Shown one piece after another: positions 1 through 8,788 of a stretch of 64,000 bases of DNA. The position numbers and the translations under genes were made by a program. This DNA comes from JAFGCL01 sp964492335 (lineage in GTDB: Bacteria; Chloroflexota; Dehalococcoidia; UBA2247; RBG-13-53-26): the NCBI GenBank assembly GCA_964492335.1, contig CAZBJX010000008.1, positions 24,645 through 88,644 of the forward strand. The letters are read 5' to 3'. A model generated the notes under the pieces. The model did not search any database, had not been told where the DNA came from, and saw only the letters and a list, made by a program, of their open reading frames with translations. Positions within the stretch are counted from its first letter, which is position 1. Every line of letters starts with the position of its first letter.

Positions 1-1
1 G

Positions 2-244
2 AGCGCGCGGTGGTATCATGTTCTCGCTCAACTTCTACAGTGGAACGGCAGCCTGCTGGCCAAGGCATTGTCGCTTCCCGCCGATTACGTATGGAAGGTG
101 CTCCGGGGCCATGGGATCCAGCTGCGGCGAAGACGCAGCTGGTGCATAAGCACCGACCCGGAATTTGCCCGGAAGGCGGCTGACGTGGCGGGCCTGTATC
201 TCGACCCGCCAAAGGCCTTGAGCGCCGTTGCGCTAATGACTTAA
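2..244 (+). pseudogene. IS630-family transposase remnant (N-terminal helix-turn-helix part)
   Basis: The frame that is open from the window edge reads as the DNA-binding N-terminal part of an IS630-type transposase: a helix-turn-helix stretch around LAKALSLPADYVWKVLRGHG, then the family-typical segment ending in LYLDPPKAL. In intact IS630 proteins that segment leads into the DDE domain with its first catalytic Asp (usually a CVDEK-like motif). Here the similarity stops after PPKAL and the frame closes eight codons later, so the catalytic domain is missing. The 5' end lies outside the window. No terminal inverted repeat could be identified. It sits downstream of proS in the opposite orientation, as a decayed insertion at the end of the housekeeping operon. 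Confidence 0.7.
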
Positions 245-316
245 GTGAACAGTATTGGGGCCAGGCCGTTGGGTCCGTCCGGCGTTCGACGACGCCGCTG
301 CAGGGCCGGCAGGCCC

Positions 317-2020
317 CTACCGCTTCTCGGCCAGCATCCCGGCGATCTTAGCCGGCAGGCCTTCGAGGGGCAGGGTCTGGCTCTCGCCCCCGCTGCGCCA
401 CTTGAGCTCGGCGCTCTGGGACTTGAGGGTGCGCTGGCTGATGACCACCCGCAGCGGCATCCCCAGCAGGTCGGCGTCGTTGAACCTGACGCCGGCCGAC
501 TCGGCCCGGTCGTCGAAGAGCACCTCCACCCCCGCCGCCGGCAGGTCCGCGTACAGCTTCTCCGCCGCCGCCGCCACCTCTGGCCGGTCCGCGCCCAGGG
601 CGCAGAGGTAGACGTGGTAGGGGGCCAGGGAGACCGGCCAGAGAATGCCCTTGTCGTCGTGGTGGCGTTCGATCACGGTGGCCAGCAGACGGCCGATGCC
701 GATGCCGTAGCTCCCCATAACGATGGGCTGCTGCGCCCCGCCCTGGTCCAGGTACGAGGCCCCCATCTTCTCGCTGAAGACCGTGCCCAGCTTGAAGATG
801 TGCCCCACCTCGATGCCCCGGGTGATGGCCAGCGCCTGCCCGCACTTCGGGCAGCCCTGGCCGGCCTGGGCCGAGGCGATGTCCAGCACCAGGTCCACGG
901 CGAAATCCCGCGGGTAGTTGAGGTTCCTGACATGATAGCCGGGGCGGTTGGCCCCGGCCACGAAGTTGATCCCCTCCGCGACGGAGTCATCGGCCACCGT
1001 CCTGATGCCCGAAAGCCCCAGCGGGGACGCCGCGCCGGCCACCAGGCCGGCGCCGGTCACCTCGCCCTCCGTGGCCAGGCGCAGGTCGGTGCACTTCAGG
1101 GCGTTCTTCAGCTTGATCTCGTTGACCTCCAGGTCGCCCCGGATGGCCACGAAGACGGTCCGGCCGTCGGCGGCGTAGAAGACGGCCTTCAGGGTGCGGC
1201 TCCTGGGCACCTTCAGGAAGCCGGAGACCTCCTCGATGGACTTCATGCCCGGCGTGGCCACCTCCTCCAGGGGCAGCGGCGCCTCGCGGGGCGCCGCCGG
1301 CTTGACGCTCTGGGCCTTCTCCAGGTTGGCGGCATACCCGCAGGCGTCGCAGTAGATGATCTGGTCCTCGCCGCTGTCGGTGACGGCCATGAACTCGTGG
1401 GAGTCCTTGCCGCCGATGGCCCCGCTGTCGGCCTCCACCATCATGACGGGCAGGCCGCAGCGCTCATAGATCCGCACGTAGGCCTGCATCACCTTCTGGT
1501 AGCTCACGTCCAGGGCCCCCCAGCCGGCGTCGAAGCTGTAGAGGTCCATCATGTCGAACTCCCGGACCCGCAGCAGGCCGCCGCGGGGACGGGGCTCGTC
1601 CCGGAACTTGGTCTGTATCTGGTAGAGCAGTTGCGGCAGGTCGCGGTAGCTCCTCACCTGGAACCGGGCCAGCTCGGTGATCACCTCCTCGTGGGTGGGG
1701 CCCAGGAAGAGCTTCCGCTCCCGGCGGTCGGCGACGGAGAACATGATCTGGCCCATGGCATGGTGCCGGCCCGTCTTCTCCCAGAGCTCCGCCGGCTGCA
1801 GGGCCGGCATCATCAGCTCCTGGCAGCCCACGGCGTCCAGCTCCTGGCGGACGATCTGACAGAGCTTGCGCAGCGTCCGCCACCCCAGCGGGAGGTAGGC
1901 GTAGACCCCGGCGGCGATCTGGTGGACCATGCCCGACCGCAGCAGCAACTGGTGGCTGATGGTGTCGGCCTCGGCCGGGGTCTCCCGCAGGGTCCTGGTC
2001 ATCATTTGGGATACACGCAT
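317..2020 (-). CDS. proS: Prolyl-tRNA synthetase, bacterial type with editing insertion
   Basis: Charges tRNA-Pro with proline in the cytoplasm. At 567 residues it matches the bacterial-type enzyme, which carries a YbaK-like editing domain inserted between catalytic motifs 2 and 3. The class II core is visible: motif 2 region with GPTHEEVITELARF and RPRGGLLRVREFDMMDLYSF, the editing insertion in the middle, motif 3 near GSYGIGIGRLLATVIERH, and a C-terminal anticodon-binding domain ending in AEKR. The ATG before RVSQMMTRTL was chosen because that is where family N-termini begin; the frame stays open a further 46 codons upstream without family-like sequence. It is the last gene of the minus-strand operon, 10 bp after ispG. 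Confidence 0.96.
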   Translation of the reverse strand: MRVSQMMTRTLRETPAEADTISHQLLLRSGMVHQIAAGVYAYLPLGWRTLRKLCQIVRQELDAVGCQELMMPALQPAELWEKTGRHHAMGQIMFSVADRRERKLFLGPTHEEVITELARFQVRSYRDLPQLLYQIQTKFRDEPRPRGGLLRVREFDMMDLYSFDAGWGALDVSYQKVMQAYVRIYERCGLPVMMVEADSGAIGGKDSHEFMAVTDSGEDQIIYCDACGYAANLEKAQSVKPAAPREAPLPLEEVATPGMKSIEEVSGFLKVPRSRTLKAVFYAADGRTVFVAIRGDLEVNEIKLKNALKCTDLRLATEGEVTGAGLVAGAASPLGLSGIRTVADDSVAEGINFVAGANRPGYHVRNLNYPRDFAVDLVLDIASAQAGQGCPKCGQALAITRGIEVGHIFKLGTVFSEKMGASYLDQGGAQQPIVMGSYGIGIGRLLATVIERHHDDKGILWPVSLAPYHVYLCALGADRPEVAAAAEKLYADLPAAGVEVLFDDRAESAGVRFNDADLLGMPLRVVISQRTLKSQSAELKWRSGGESQTLPLEGLPAKIAGMLAEKR

Positions 2021-2030
2021 GGCTCCTACC

Positions 2031-3176
2031 TCAGACTCCTTCCACTTCGCGCATGAGGCCCTCCAGGAAATCGGCCTCCGCCACCGTCCGCACCACCTCG
2101 CCCTTCCGGAAGATGGCTCCCTTCTCCCGGCCGCAGGCGATCCCCACGTCGGCGTCACGGGCCTCGCCGGGGCCGTTGACCACGCAGCCCATGACGGCCA
2201 CCTTGACCGGCTTGCCGATGCCGGCCAGCCGGTCCCCCACGGACCGGGCCAGGCCGAAGAGGTCCACCTCGCAGCGGCCGCAGGTGGGGCAGCTGATCAG
2301 GGTGGGCCCGTGCTCCCGCAGGCCCAGGCTCTTGAGGATCTCGTAGGCGGCGGCCACCTCCTCCCGGGGGTCGGCGGTGAGGGAGACCCGGATGGTGTCG
2401 CCTATCCCTTCGTGCAGCAGTATGCCCAGGCCCACGGCGCTGCGGATGGCCCCCTCGCGGGGCAGACCGGCCTCGGTGATGCCCAGGTGCAGCGGGCAGG
2501 CCGTCTTCCGGGCCATCAGGCGGTAGGCCTCGATGGTGGTGGGGACGTCGAAGGCCTTCAGGGACACCTTGATCAGGCCGAAGTCCATGCCCTCCAGCAG
2601 CCTGACCTGCTCCAGGGCGGCCGCCACCATGCGCCGGGCCACATTGCCCCGGGCCGGCAGCCGTGCGCCCGCGCCAGGGTCCGGTTTTCGCGGCCCGGCA
2701 TCAGCCGCCCGCGACCGCCGGGCCTCTGCCGCCGGCCGCAACGCAGAGGGGCCGGTGGCCGGCCGCGGCAGGCTGCCGGCGTTGACCCCGATGCGAATGG
2801 GGACGCTGCGCTCCCTGGCAGATCGCACCACGGCCGCGATCTGCTCCGGATCGCTGATGTTGCCCGGGTTGAGCCGCAGGCCGTCCACGCCGGCCTCCAG
2901 GGCGGCCAGAGCCAGGCGGTAGTCGAAATGAATATCGGCGATGAGCGGGACCCCGGCCCGGCGTTTGATGGCCCGGAGCGCTATCGCGGCCTCCATGTCC
3001 GGGACGGCCAGCCGCACCAGCTCGCAGCCGCACTCAGCCAGGTCCCGGATCTGTCTGACGGTGGCCGCCACGTCACGGGTGTCGGTCTTGGTCATAGACT
3101 GCACCACCACCGGCGCCCCGCCCCCGACGGTCACCCCGCCGATGCTTATGGCCCTGGCGGCCCGGCGTTTCTTCAT
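2031..3176 (-). CDS. ispG: 4-hydroxy-3-methylbut-2-enyl diphosphate synthase (flavodoxin/ferredoxin)
   Basis: Penultimate MEP-pathway enzyme, converting MEcPP to HMBPP with a [4Fe-4S] cluster. It has 381 residues with a TIM-barrel N-terminal half (VQSMTKTDTRDVAATVRQI, NPGNI, IRIGVNAGSL) and a C-terminal cluster domain with the expected cysteines (SCPTCGRCEVDL and MGCVVNGPGEA). The ATG overlaps the rseP stop as ATGA, which fixes the start. Oddly, between NAGSLPRP and ARRMVAAALEQV there is a low-complexity stretch of about 35 residues rich in Ala, Arg, Pro and Gly, where most homologues have a short loop. The frame is kept across it, so the protein is probably functional. Together with dxr it provides isoprenoid precursors, whose users uppS and cdsA lie in the same operon. 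Confidence 0.95.
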   Translation of the reverse strand: MKKRRAARAISIGGVTVGGGAPVVVQSMTKTDTRDVAATVRQIRDLAECGCELVRLAVPDMEAAIALRAIKRRAGVPLIADIHFDYRLALAALEAGVDGLRLNPGNISDPEQIAAVVRSARERSVPIRIGVNAGSLPRPATGPSALRPAAEARRSRAADAGPRKPDPGAGARLPARGNVARRMVAAALEQVRLLEGMDFGLIKVSLKAFDVPTTIEAYRLMARKTACPLHLGITEAGLPREGAIRSAVGLGILLHEGIGDTIRVSLTADPREEVAAAYEILKSLGLREHGPTLISCPTCGRCEVDLFGLARSVGDRLAGIGKPVKVAVMGCVVNGPGEARDADVGIACGREKGAIFRKGEVVRTVAEADFLEGLMREVEGV

Positions 3177-4591
3177 AGGCCGGTGAAGTCCTCGCCCCTG
3201 ATGATGCGGGCGATGTCGCTGTAGAAGACCACCACGAAGAGCATGAGCATCAGCGCCGTCCCCACGAAGTAGACGAAGCGCACGGACTGCCGGGGCAGGC
3301 GATGGCCGCGGCGCAGTCCCTCTGTCACGGCCTTCAGGCTGCCGCGGCGGCGCAGGGCATGGACGAAGGGGCGCGCCCCGCCGCGCAGGCTCTCGATGAG
3401 CGCAATGAGCATGCCGCCGCCGTCCAGGGGCGGGATGGGCAGGAAGTTGAAGAGGGACAGACTGATGCTGATGAAGCCCCCCAGGAAGAGGATGCTGGCC
3501 ATGCCGCCCACCTTCACCACCTCCACCGTGAGCTGGGCCGCGCCCACCGGGCCCACGAAGGCCGACCCCGGATTGTCGCGGACCAGGGGCAGGGACTCCT
3601 TGACCAGGGAGGGCAGGTGGATGATGAAGCTGCCGGCCTCGGACAGGCCCCCCCACAGCGAGCGCCTCTCTTCAGTGAAGCTGGCCCCCTCGACCCACTG
3701 TATGGTCACCCCCGCCAGGGCCCCGTCGGTCACGGCGCCGGCCGGCGCCACCACGTTGGTCTCGCTGCGGGTGCCGTCCCCCCGGACCCGTTCCACCAGC
3801 AGAGTCAGGTCCTCTCCCCCGGCGGAGGCCTCGATCAGGGCCCCGGAGAAGCTCTGGCGGTCGTAGACCCATTCACCGTTCACCTGCAGGACCGTGTCCC
3901 CCGGCTCCATGGCCCCGGCCAGGGGCGAGCCCGCGTCCACGGCGGTCACCGTGTCCAGCCAGGTGGAGATCGACACGCCCAGGATGTACCGGCTGCGGTC
4001 TTCGATATACTGCGGCAGCACCGGGACCGGCGCCAGCTCCACGCCTCCCCTCTGGATGACGACGGCCTTGGGGACCTGCGGGTCGATATTGATGGCGTCC
4101 CCCACGTCGCCCACGCTGCTCATCAGGGCCCCGTCGATGGTCACTATGACGTCCCCCGCCCGGACGCCCGCCTCCTCCGCCACCGAGCCAGCGGCCACCG
4201 AGTGCACCATCACCCCTCGGTTCCCGCTTATCTCGGCGGTGGTCACGCTCATGAAGAAGGCGGTGATGAACACCAGGGCCAGCGCCATGTTCACCAGGGG
4301 GCCGGCCGCGTACACGCCTATCCTGACCCAGGGGCCCTTGCCGGCCAGGCCGCCCTCGACCGTGGGGTCGTCCTCCCCCACCGGACGGACGAAGGCGCCC
4401 ACCGGAATGAGGTTGATGGAATAGGTGGTGCCGCCCCTCTTGAACGAGAACAGCCGCGGCGGGAAGCCGATGCCGAACTCCTCGATCACCACCCCCGCCT
4501 TCCTCGATGCCAGGAAGTGGCCCAGCTCGTGGCAGGTGACCAGGAAGAACAGCATGAGGACAAAGGCGATAACGGTCAGCAGAACACCCAT
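3173..4591 (-). CDS. rseP: RseP/RasP-like site-2 intramembrane metalloprotease with PDZ region
   Basis: Membrane M50 zinc protease that cleaves transmembrane substrates such as anti-sigma factors and leftover signal peptides. The first membrane helix carries the zinc motif CHELGHFLASRKAG (HExxH). A PDZ-like region follows (GSVAEEAGVRAGDVIVTIDG), with a second similar stretch further on (AGSPLAGAMEPGDTVLQVNG), and the C-terminal helix has the conserved NFLPIPPLDGG. At 472 residues it is longer than the usual 340-450, fitting the tandem PDZ-like segment. It lies between dxr and ispG, its frequent position in bacteria, and its TGA overlaps the ispG ATG. The substrate here is unknown. Confidence 0.93.
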   Translation of the reverse strand: MGVLLTVIAFVLMLFFLVTCHELGHFLASRKAGVVIEEFGIGFPPRLFSFKRGGTTYSINLIPVGAFVRPVGEDDPTVEGGLAGKGPWVRIGVYAAGPLVNMALALVFITAFFMSVTTAEISGNRGVMVHSVAAGSVAEEAGVRAGDVIVTIDGALMSSVGDVGDAINIDPQVPKAVVIQRGGVELAPVPVLPQYIEDRSRYILGVSISTWLDTVTAVDAGSPLAGAMEPGDTVLQVNGEWVYDRQSFSGALIEASAGGEDLTLLVERVRGDGTRSETNVVAPAGAVTDGALAGVTIQWVEGASFTEERRSLWGGLSEAGSFIIHLPSLVKESLPLVRDNPGSAFVGPVGAAQLTVEVVKVGGMASILFLGGFISISLSLFNFLPIPPLDGGGMLIALIESLRGGARPFVHALRRRGSLKAVTEGLRRGHRLPRQSVRFVYFVGTALMLMLFVVVFYSDIARIIRGEDFTGL

Positions 4592-4594
4592 GGT

Positions 4595-5740
4595 CTAGTG
4601 ACTTCTCCATTCCCCGGCGTGCCGCCGGGCCCAGCCATCAGCTTCCAGCACGTCGTCCAGTGAGGGGCGCGCCGGCCCGCGGTGGCGCTCCAGGGCATCC
4701 CCCACCAGCCGGGCGATGTCCGAAAGGCCGATCCGGCCGGAGAGAAACAGCTCCACCGCCACCTCGTCCGCCGCGCACAGCACCGCCGGGTAGGTCCCCC
4801 CCTTTTCCCCCGCCTCGCGCGCCAGCCTCAGGCAGGGGAAACGGTCCAGGTCCGGCGGCTCGAAGTCCAGGGTCATGGCGGCGTCCCATCCCATCACGGG
4901 CAGGTCCGGGTTGGCATGCCTGTCCGGATAGAGCAGGGCGTACTGAATGGGCAGCCGCATGTCGGGCCGGCCCAGCTGGGCCTTGATCGAGCCGTCAGCA
5001 AACTCCACCATGGAATGCACCACGCTCTGAGTGTGCACCACCACGCTGATGCGGCTGTAGGGCAGGCCGAACAGCCAGTGGGCCTCGATGACCTCCATCC
5101 CCTTGTTCATCAGGGTGGCCGAGTCGATGGTCACCTTGCGCCCCATCTTCCAGGTGGGGTGGGCCAGGGCCTGCTCCGGGGTGATGGCCTCCATCTCCCC
5201 GGCCGGGTAGCGCAGGAACGGCCCCCCGGAGGCCGTCAGCAGCAGCCGGGCCACGCTGCGCTTCCGCTCTCCCCTGAGGCACTGCCAGATGGCGCTGTGC
5301 TCGCTGTCCACCGGCCGGACCTTCACCCCGTGCTTGCGGGCCTCGGCCATCACCAGGGCCCCGGCCATCACCAGGACCTCCTTGTTGGCCAGGGCCACCT
5401 CCTTGCCCGCGCGGATGGCGGCCAGCGTCGGGGCCAGCCCCGCCTTGCCAGCCGTGGCGATCACCACCAGGTCCACCCCGGGGTGCGCCGCCATCTCCTC
5501 CAGCGACACCATCTCCGGCGCGGGGCCGCCGCCGGCGGGGAGGGCCTCCCGCAGCCGGGGCCCTGGCCCGGCAAATGAGACCGCCTGCGGCTGGAACTCG
5601 CGTATCTGGCCGGCCAGGAGCCTGGCGTTGCCGCCGGCGGCAAGGCCGACGATCGAGAGCTTGCCGGAGAGGGCCCGGGCTACTTCGAGTGTCTGCTGGC
5701 CGATGGACCCCGTGGAGCCAAGGATGGCAATCCTCTTCAA
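4595..5740 (-). CDS. dxr: 1-deoxy-D-xylulose 5-phosphate reductoisomerase
   Basis: NADPH-dependent enzyme making MEP from DXP, the committed MEP-pathway step. It has the N-terminal Rossmann motif IAILGSTGSIGQQTLEVA, the substrate and metal segment VDSEHSAIWQCL, and LLTASGGPF / HPTWKMGRKVTIDSATLMNKG. The 381 residues match family length. The start is taken as TTG at 5740, giving LKRIAILGSTGS and a 4-bp TTGA overlap with the cdsA stop, in the style of this operon. A GTG four codons upstream (5752) is the alternative. The frame runs further upstream, but the extra Arg/Pro-rich sequence is not family-like. The gene is followed 3 bp later by rseP. Confidence 0.95.
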   Translation of the reverse strand: MKRIAILGSTGSIGQQTLEVARALSGKLSIVGLAAGGNARLLAGQIREFQPQAVSFAGPGPRLREALPAGGGPAPEMVSLEEMAAHPGVDLVVIATAGKAGLAPTLAAIRAGKEVALANKEVLVMAGALVMAEARKHGVKVRPVDSEHSAIWQCLRGERKRSVARLLLTASGGPFLRYPAGEMEAITPEQALAHPTWKMGRKVTIDSATLMNKGMEVIEAHWLFGLPYSRISVVVHTQSVVHSMVEFADGSIKAQLGRPDMRLPIQYALLYPDRHANPDLPVMGWDAAMTLDFEPPDLDRFPCLRLAREAGEKGGTYPAVLCAADEVAVELFLSGRIGLSDIARLVGDALERHRGPARPSLDDVLEADGWARRHAGEWRSH

Positions 5741-6606
5741 TCCACCACCCACAGCACGAAATAGTATACGATAACCCCTGTGAACACAAGGCTGTCTATG
5801 CGGTCCAGGAGGCCCCCGTGGCCGGGCAGCAGCTTGCCCGAGTCCTTCACGCCGGCCCGGCGCTTGATCAGGGACTCCGCCAGGTCGCCCAGCTGGGCCC
5901 CCACGCCGATGAGGCAACCCAGGCCCGCCGCCTCCAGGCAGGAGAGCGGCAGGGACCAGTCCCCCAGGTTGAGCAGGTAGCGCAGCGCCAGGGACGCCGC
6001 CAGGGCCCCCGCGAACCCCCCGGCCGCCCCCTCCCAGGTCTTGCCAGGGCTTATCCTCGGAGCCATGCGGCGCCGCCCCCAGGCCCGGCCGGTGAAGTAG
6101 GCCGCCGTGTCACAGGCAAAGGTGGCAAACACCGCCAGCAAGACCAGCTCCCGCCCGTCATCGAGCTGGCGCAGCATCACCCAGTGGCCCAGCATCCACC
6201 CCGCGTAGAGGATGCCCCCCAGGGTCCAGGCCCAGCTCTCCAGGGCGACGCCCCGGTGGAAGATGGTCAGCCAGACCAGGGGTATGACGGCGGCCGCCGC
6301 CAGCAGGGCGGCGATGCCCCAGTCCACGTACGTGGCCGCCTCCGGGCTGGCGGCCCGTTGGCCGTTGAAGAGGGCGGCTACCACGAAGAGCAGCGCCCAG
6401 AGGACCCCGAACGCGGTCACCGGCCGCGCCCCGGCCCGCTCCCCCATCTGGAAGAGCTCCCAGGCGCCGACGGCGGCCGCGGCGCCGATGAGCGGGAGCA
6501 GCAGGGGGACCCGGTCGAACCAGGAGGTCGGCCAGGCGAAGTCGAAGCATATGAAAGCCAGAAGCAGCGGGATGCCGACTACCGCGGTGAGGACTCTAAG
6601 CTTCAT
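5737..6606 (-). CDS. cdsA: Phosphatidate cytidylyltransferase
   Basis: Makes CDP-diacylglycerol from CTP and phosphatidic acid in the cytoplasmic membrane, the entry point to phospholipid synthesis. The 289-residue protein is strongly hydrophobic with about seven to eight membrane segments. It carries the family signature near the C-terminus: KRRAGVKDSGKLLPGHGG followed by LLDRIDSLVF. The AYFTGRAWGRRRMAPRISPG region and KTWEGAAGG are also typical. It lies between uppS and dxr, the classical position, and its stop overlaps the dxr start. The 102 bp between uppS and this ATG is the longest gap in this stretch of the operon and could hold an internal promoter, but none was recognised. Confidence 0.94.
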   Translation of the reverse strand: MKLRVLTAVVGIPLLLAFICFDFAWPTSWFDRVPLLLPLIGAAAAVGAWELFQMGERAGARPVTAFGVLWALLFVVAALFNGQRAASPEAATYVDWGIAALLAAAAVIPLVWLTIFHRGVALESWAWTLGGILYAGWMLGHWVMLRQLDDGRELVLLAVFATFACDTAAYFTGRAWGRRRMAPRISPGKTWEGAAGGFAGALAASLALRYLLNLGDWSLPLSCLEAAGLGCLIGVGAQLGDLAESLIKRRAGVKDSGKLLPGHGGLLDRIDSLVFTGVIVYYFVLWVVD

Positions 6607-6708
6607 CTGAACAATCCATACCCGTCGGTTCCGGCATGATTGAGACCCATCCGTTCACGCCGGCCCTCGCCTTCATCCGAAACCCGCGCCTCCGCGGCCG
6701 CGATCAGG

Positions 6709-7419
6709 TTACGCCCCGAAGTTGCGGGCCCTCTGGCTGTAGGCCAGGAGGGCGTTACGGACCTCCTCCGCATCGAAGTCCGGCCAGAAAGTGGGGGTGA
6801 AGTAGTACTCGCTGTACGCGGACTGCCACAGCAGGAAGTTGGAGAGCCTCATCTCCCCCGCGGTCCGGATGATCAGGTCGGGGTCCGGGACCCCCGAGGT
6901 ATAGAGGAGGCGGCCGAAGGCCTCTTCATCGACCGCCTCCGGGTCCGCCTTCTCTCGAAGGAGCCTCCTGGCGGCCTCCACGATCTCGGCCCGGCCGCCG
7001 TAGTCAAAGGCCACGCAGAGCGTCATCCGGTCGTTGTTCCGGGTCATCTCAACGGACCGGGCCACCTCTTCCTGCAGCTTCCCGGGCAGCCGGTCCAGCC
7101 TCCCCAGGTGGCGCAGCCTGATCCCCCGCCGGTGCATCTCCTTCGTCTCGCGGCCGATGACGCTGGCCAGGATCTGCAGCAGCTCCTTCACCTCGCTCCT
7201 GGGGCGCTGCCAGTTCTCGGTGGAGAAGGCATACAGCGTGAGGTACTTGACGCCGCTCCTGCCGAAGGCCTCGACTACCCGCCGGATGTTCTCCGTCCCG
7301 GCCCGGTGCCCCTTCAAGCGGGAAAGGTGACGGCGCTGGGCCCACCGGACGTTGCCGTCCATGATGATGGCGACGTGGGCAGGGATGGGGCTGATGTCCA
7401 GGTTCTCCGTCCAGGCCAT
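6709..7419 (-). CDS. uppS: Polyprenyl (undecaprenyl) diphosphate synthase, cis type
   Basis: Condenses isopentenyl diphosphate units onto farnesyl diphosphate to make the lipid carrier for cell-wall polymers. The 236-residue protein has the five cis-prenyltransferase regions, including HVAIIMDGNVRWAQRR (catalytic Asp), GHRAGTENIRRVVEAF, YLTLYAFSTENWQRP and, near the C-terminus, PDLIIRTAGEMRLSNFLLWQ. The usual DGNGRWA motif has Val in place of the second Gly (DGNVRWA). This is conservative in position but worth noting. The ATG at 7419 fits family N-termini. The gene sits between frr and cdsA, the canonical order. Confidence 0.95.
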   Translation of the reverse strand: MAWTENLDISPIPAHVAIIMDGNVRWAQRRHLSRLKGHRAGTENIRRVVEAFGRSGVKYLTLYAFSTENWQRPRSEVKELLQILASVIGRETKEMHRRGIRLRHLGRLDRLPGKLQEEVARSVEMTRNNDRMTLCVAFDYGGRAEIVEAARRLLREKADPEAVDEEAFGRLLYTSGVPDPDLIIRTAGEMRLSNFLLWQSAYSEYYFTPTFWPDFDAEEVRNALLAYSQRARNFGA

Positions 7420-7455
7420 GGTGCTGCCTGACAGGCGGTCCGGGCGGTGGCCCGC

Positions 7456-8013
7456 CTAGACCTCCATGATCTCCGCCTCTTTGTCCACCCCCACCCGGGA
7501 CACCTCCCCGATCAACTGGTCGGTCAGCTTCTGCAGCCTGTCCGTGGCCCGCACGTTGTCGTCCCGCGAGACCTTCTTGTCCTTCTCCAGATTCCGCAGC
7601 TCCTCCAGCGCGTCCCGCCGCACGTTGCGCACGGCGATCTTGGCGTCCTCGACCCTCTTGCGCACCACCTTGACCAGCTCCTTCCGGCGCTCCTCCGTCG
7701 GCGGCGGTAGCACCAGGCGGATGACCTCCCCATCGCTCTGCGGGTTGAGGCCGAGGTCGGACTTCTGGATGGCCTTCTGCACATTCCCCACGATGCTGCG
7801 GTCCCAGGGCTGAATGAGCAGGAGCCTGGCCTCCGGCACGGATATCGACGCCAGCTGGTCCAGCGGGGTGGTCGTGCCATAGGCCTCCACCACGATCTGG
7901 TCCACCAGGGCGGAGGTGGCCCGGCCGGACCTGATGGTCTCCATCTCCCTCCTGAGGACCTGCACCGTCTTCTGCATCCTGACGTCGGCGGCCTTCAGCG
8001 TTTCGTCGATCAT
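7456..8013 (-). CDS. frr: Ribosome recycling factor
   Basis: Splits post-termination ribosomes together with EF-G. It has 185 residues, the normal family length, starting MIDETLKAADVRMQKTVQVL and containing the conserved IRSGRATSALVDQIVVEAYG, LLIQPWDRSIVGNVQKAI and the ERRKELVKVVRKRVEDAKIA helix. The ATG at 8013 overlaps the pyrH stop (ATGA), so this start is preferred over an upstream extension that would lie inside pyrH. Translational coupling with pyrH is likely. The order pyrH-frr-uppS-cdsA is shared by many bacteria. Confidence 0.97.
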   Translation of the reverse strand: MIDETLKAADVRMQKTVQVLRREMETIRSGRATSALVDQIVVEAYGTTTPLDQLASISVPEARLLLIQPWDRSIVGNVQKAIQKSDLGLNPQSDGEVIRLVLPPPTEERRKELVKVVRKRVEDAKIAVRNVRRDALEELRNLEKDKKVSRDDNVRATDRLQKLTDQLIGEVSRVGVDKEAEIMEV

Positions 8014-8747
8014 TCCTTCACCTCCGAAGACACCAGGGTCCCGATGTGCTCCCTGGATACTGCTCTCTTGATGCTGTCGGCGGCGTGGAGGTCGAACACC
8101 ACGATGGGCAGGTCGTTCTCCATGCACAGCGAGAAGGCGGTGGCGTCCATGACATTCAGCCCCAGCCTGAGGGCCTCGCGGTGGCTGAGCCACTCGAACT
8201 TCCGGGCCGCGGGGTCCCTGTTGGGGTCCGCGGAGTACACGCCGTCCACCTTGTTCTTGGCCATGAGCACCACCTCGGCCTTGATCTCGATGGCCCGCAG
8301 GGCGGCCGCGGTGTCGGTGGTCATGTAGGGGTTGCCCGTCCCCCCCGCGAAGATCACCACCCGCCCCTTCTGCAGGTGGCTGATGGCCCGCAGGCGGATG
8401 TAGGGCTCGGCGACGGCCTGGATGGGGATGGCCGTCTGGGTGCGTGCCTCCTGGCCCTGCTTCTCCAGGGCGTCGTGCAGCGCCAAGGCGTTCATCACCG
8501 TGGCCAGCATGCCGGCGTAGTCGGCGGTGGCCCGGTCCATGCCCCTGGCGGCAGCGCGGGCCCCGCGCCAGATGTTGCCCCCGCCCACCACGACGGCCAC
8601 CTCGACCCCGCCATCCACGATCTCCTTTACCTGCCTGGCCACCATCCTCAGGATGGAGTCGTCGATGCCGAACTCGCTCTTGCCCATCAGGGCTTCGCCG
8701 CTCAGCTTCAGCAAGACCCGCCTGTAGCCCTTTGCCGGCTCTTCCAT
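8010..8747 (-). CDS. pyrH: UMP kinase
   Basis: Phosphorylates UMP to UDP with ATP; the bacterial hexameric enzyme belongs to the amino-acid kinase family and is unrelated to eukaryotic UMP/CMP kinases. The 245 residues include the P-loop-like LLKLSGEALMG, AVVVGGGNIWRGA, the TADYAGMLATVMNALALHD signature, RVVIFAGGTGNPYMTTDTAA and the C-terminal catalytic region. The start at 8747 gives MEEPAKGYRRVLLKLSG, in line with the family. It is overlapped by frr, and an SDR gene separates it from tsf, an unusual interruption of the normal rpsB-tsf-pyrH series. Confidence 0.97.
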   Translation of the reverse strand: MEEPAKGYRRVLLKLSGEALMGKSEFGIDDSILRMVARQVKEIVDGGVEVAVVVGGGNIWRGARAAARGMDRATADYAGMLATVMNALALHDALEKQGQEARTQTAIPIQAVAEPYIRLRAISHLQKGRVVIFAGGTGNPYMTTDTAAALRAIEIKAEVVLMAKNKVDGVYSADPNRDPAARKFEWLSHREALRLGLNVMDATAFSLCMENDLPIVVFDLHAADSIKRAVSREHIGTLVSSEVKE

Positions 8748-8788
8748 GATGCCCGCAGCCCTCCTGTTCGCCTGCTCTGCGGGCCCGC

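Noticed and set aside
245..2056. A 603-codon plus-strand open frame opposite proS
   Set aside because: It is an antisense shadow of proS: Arg, Gly, His and Pro-rich with no recognisable domain, caused by the high GC content and strong codon bias.
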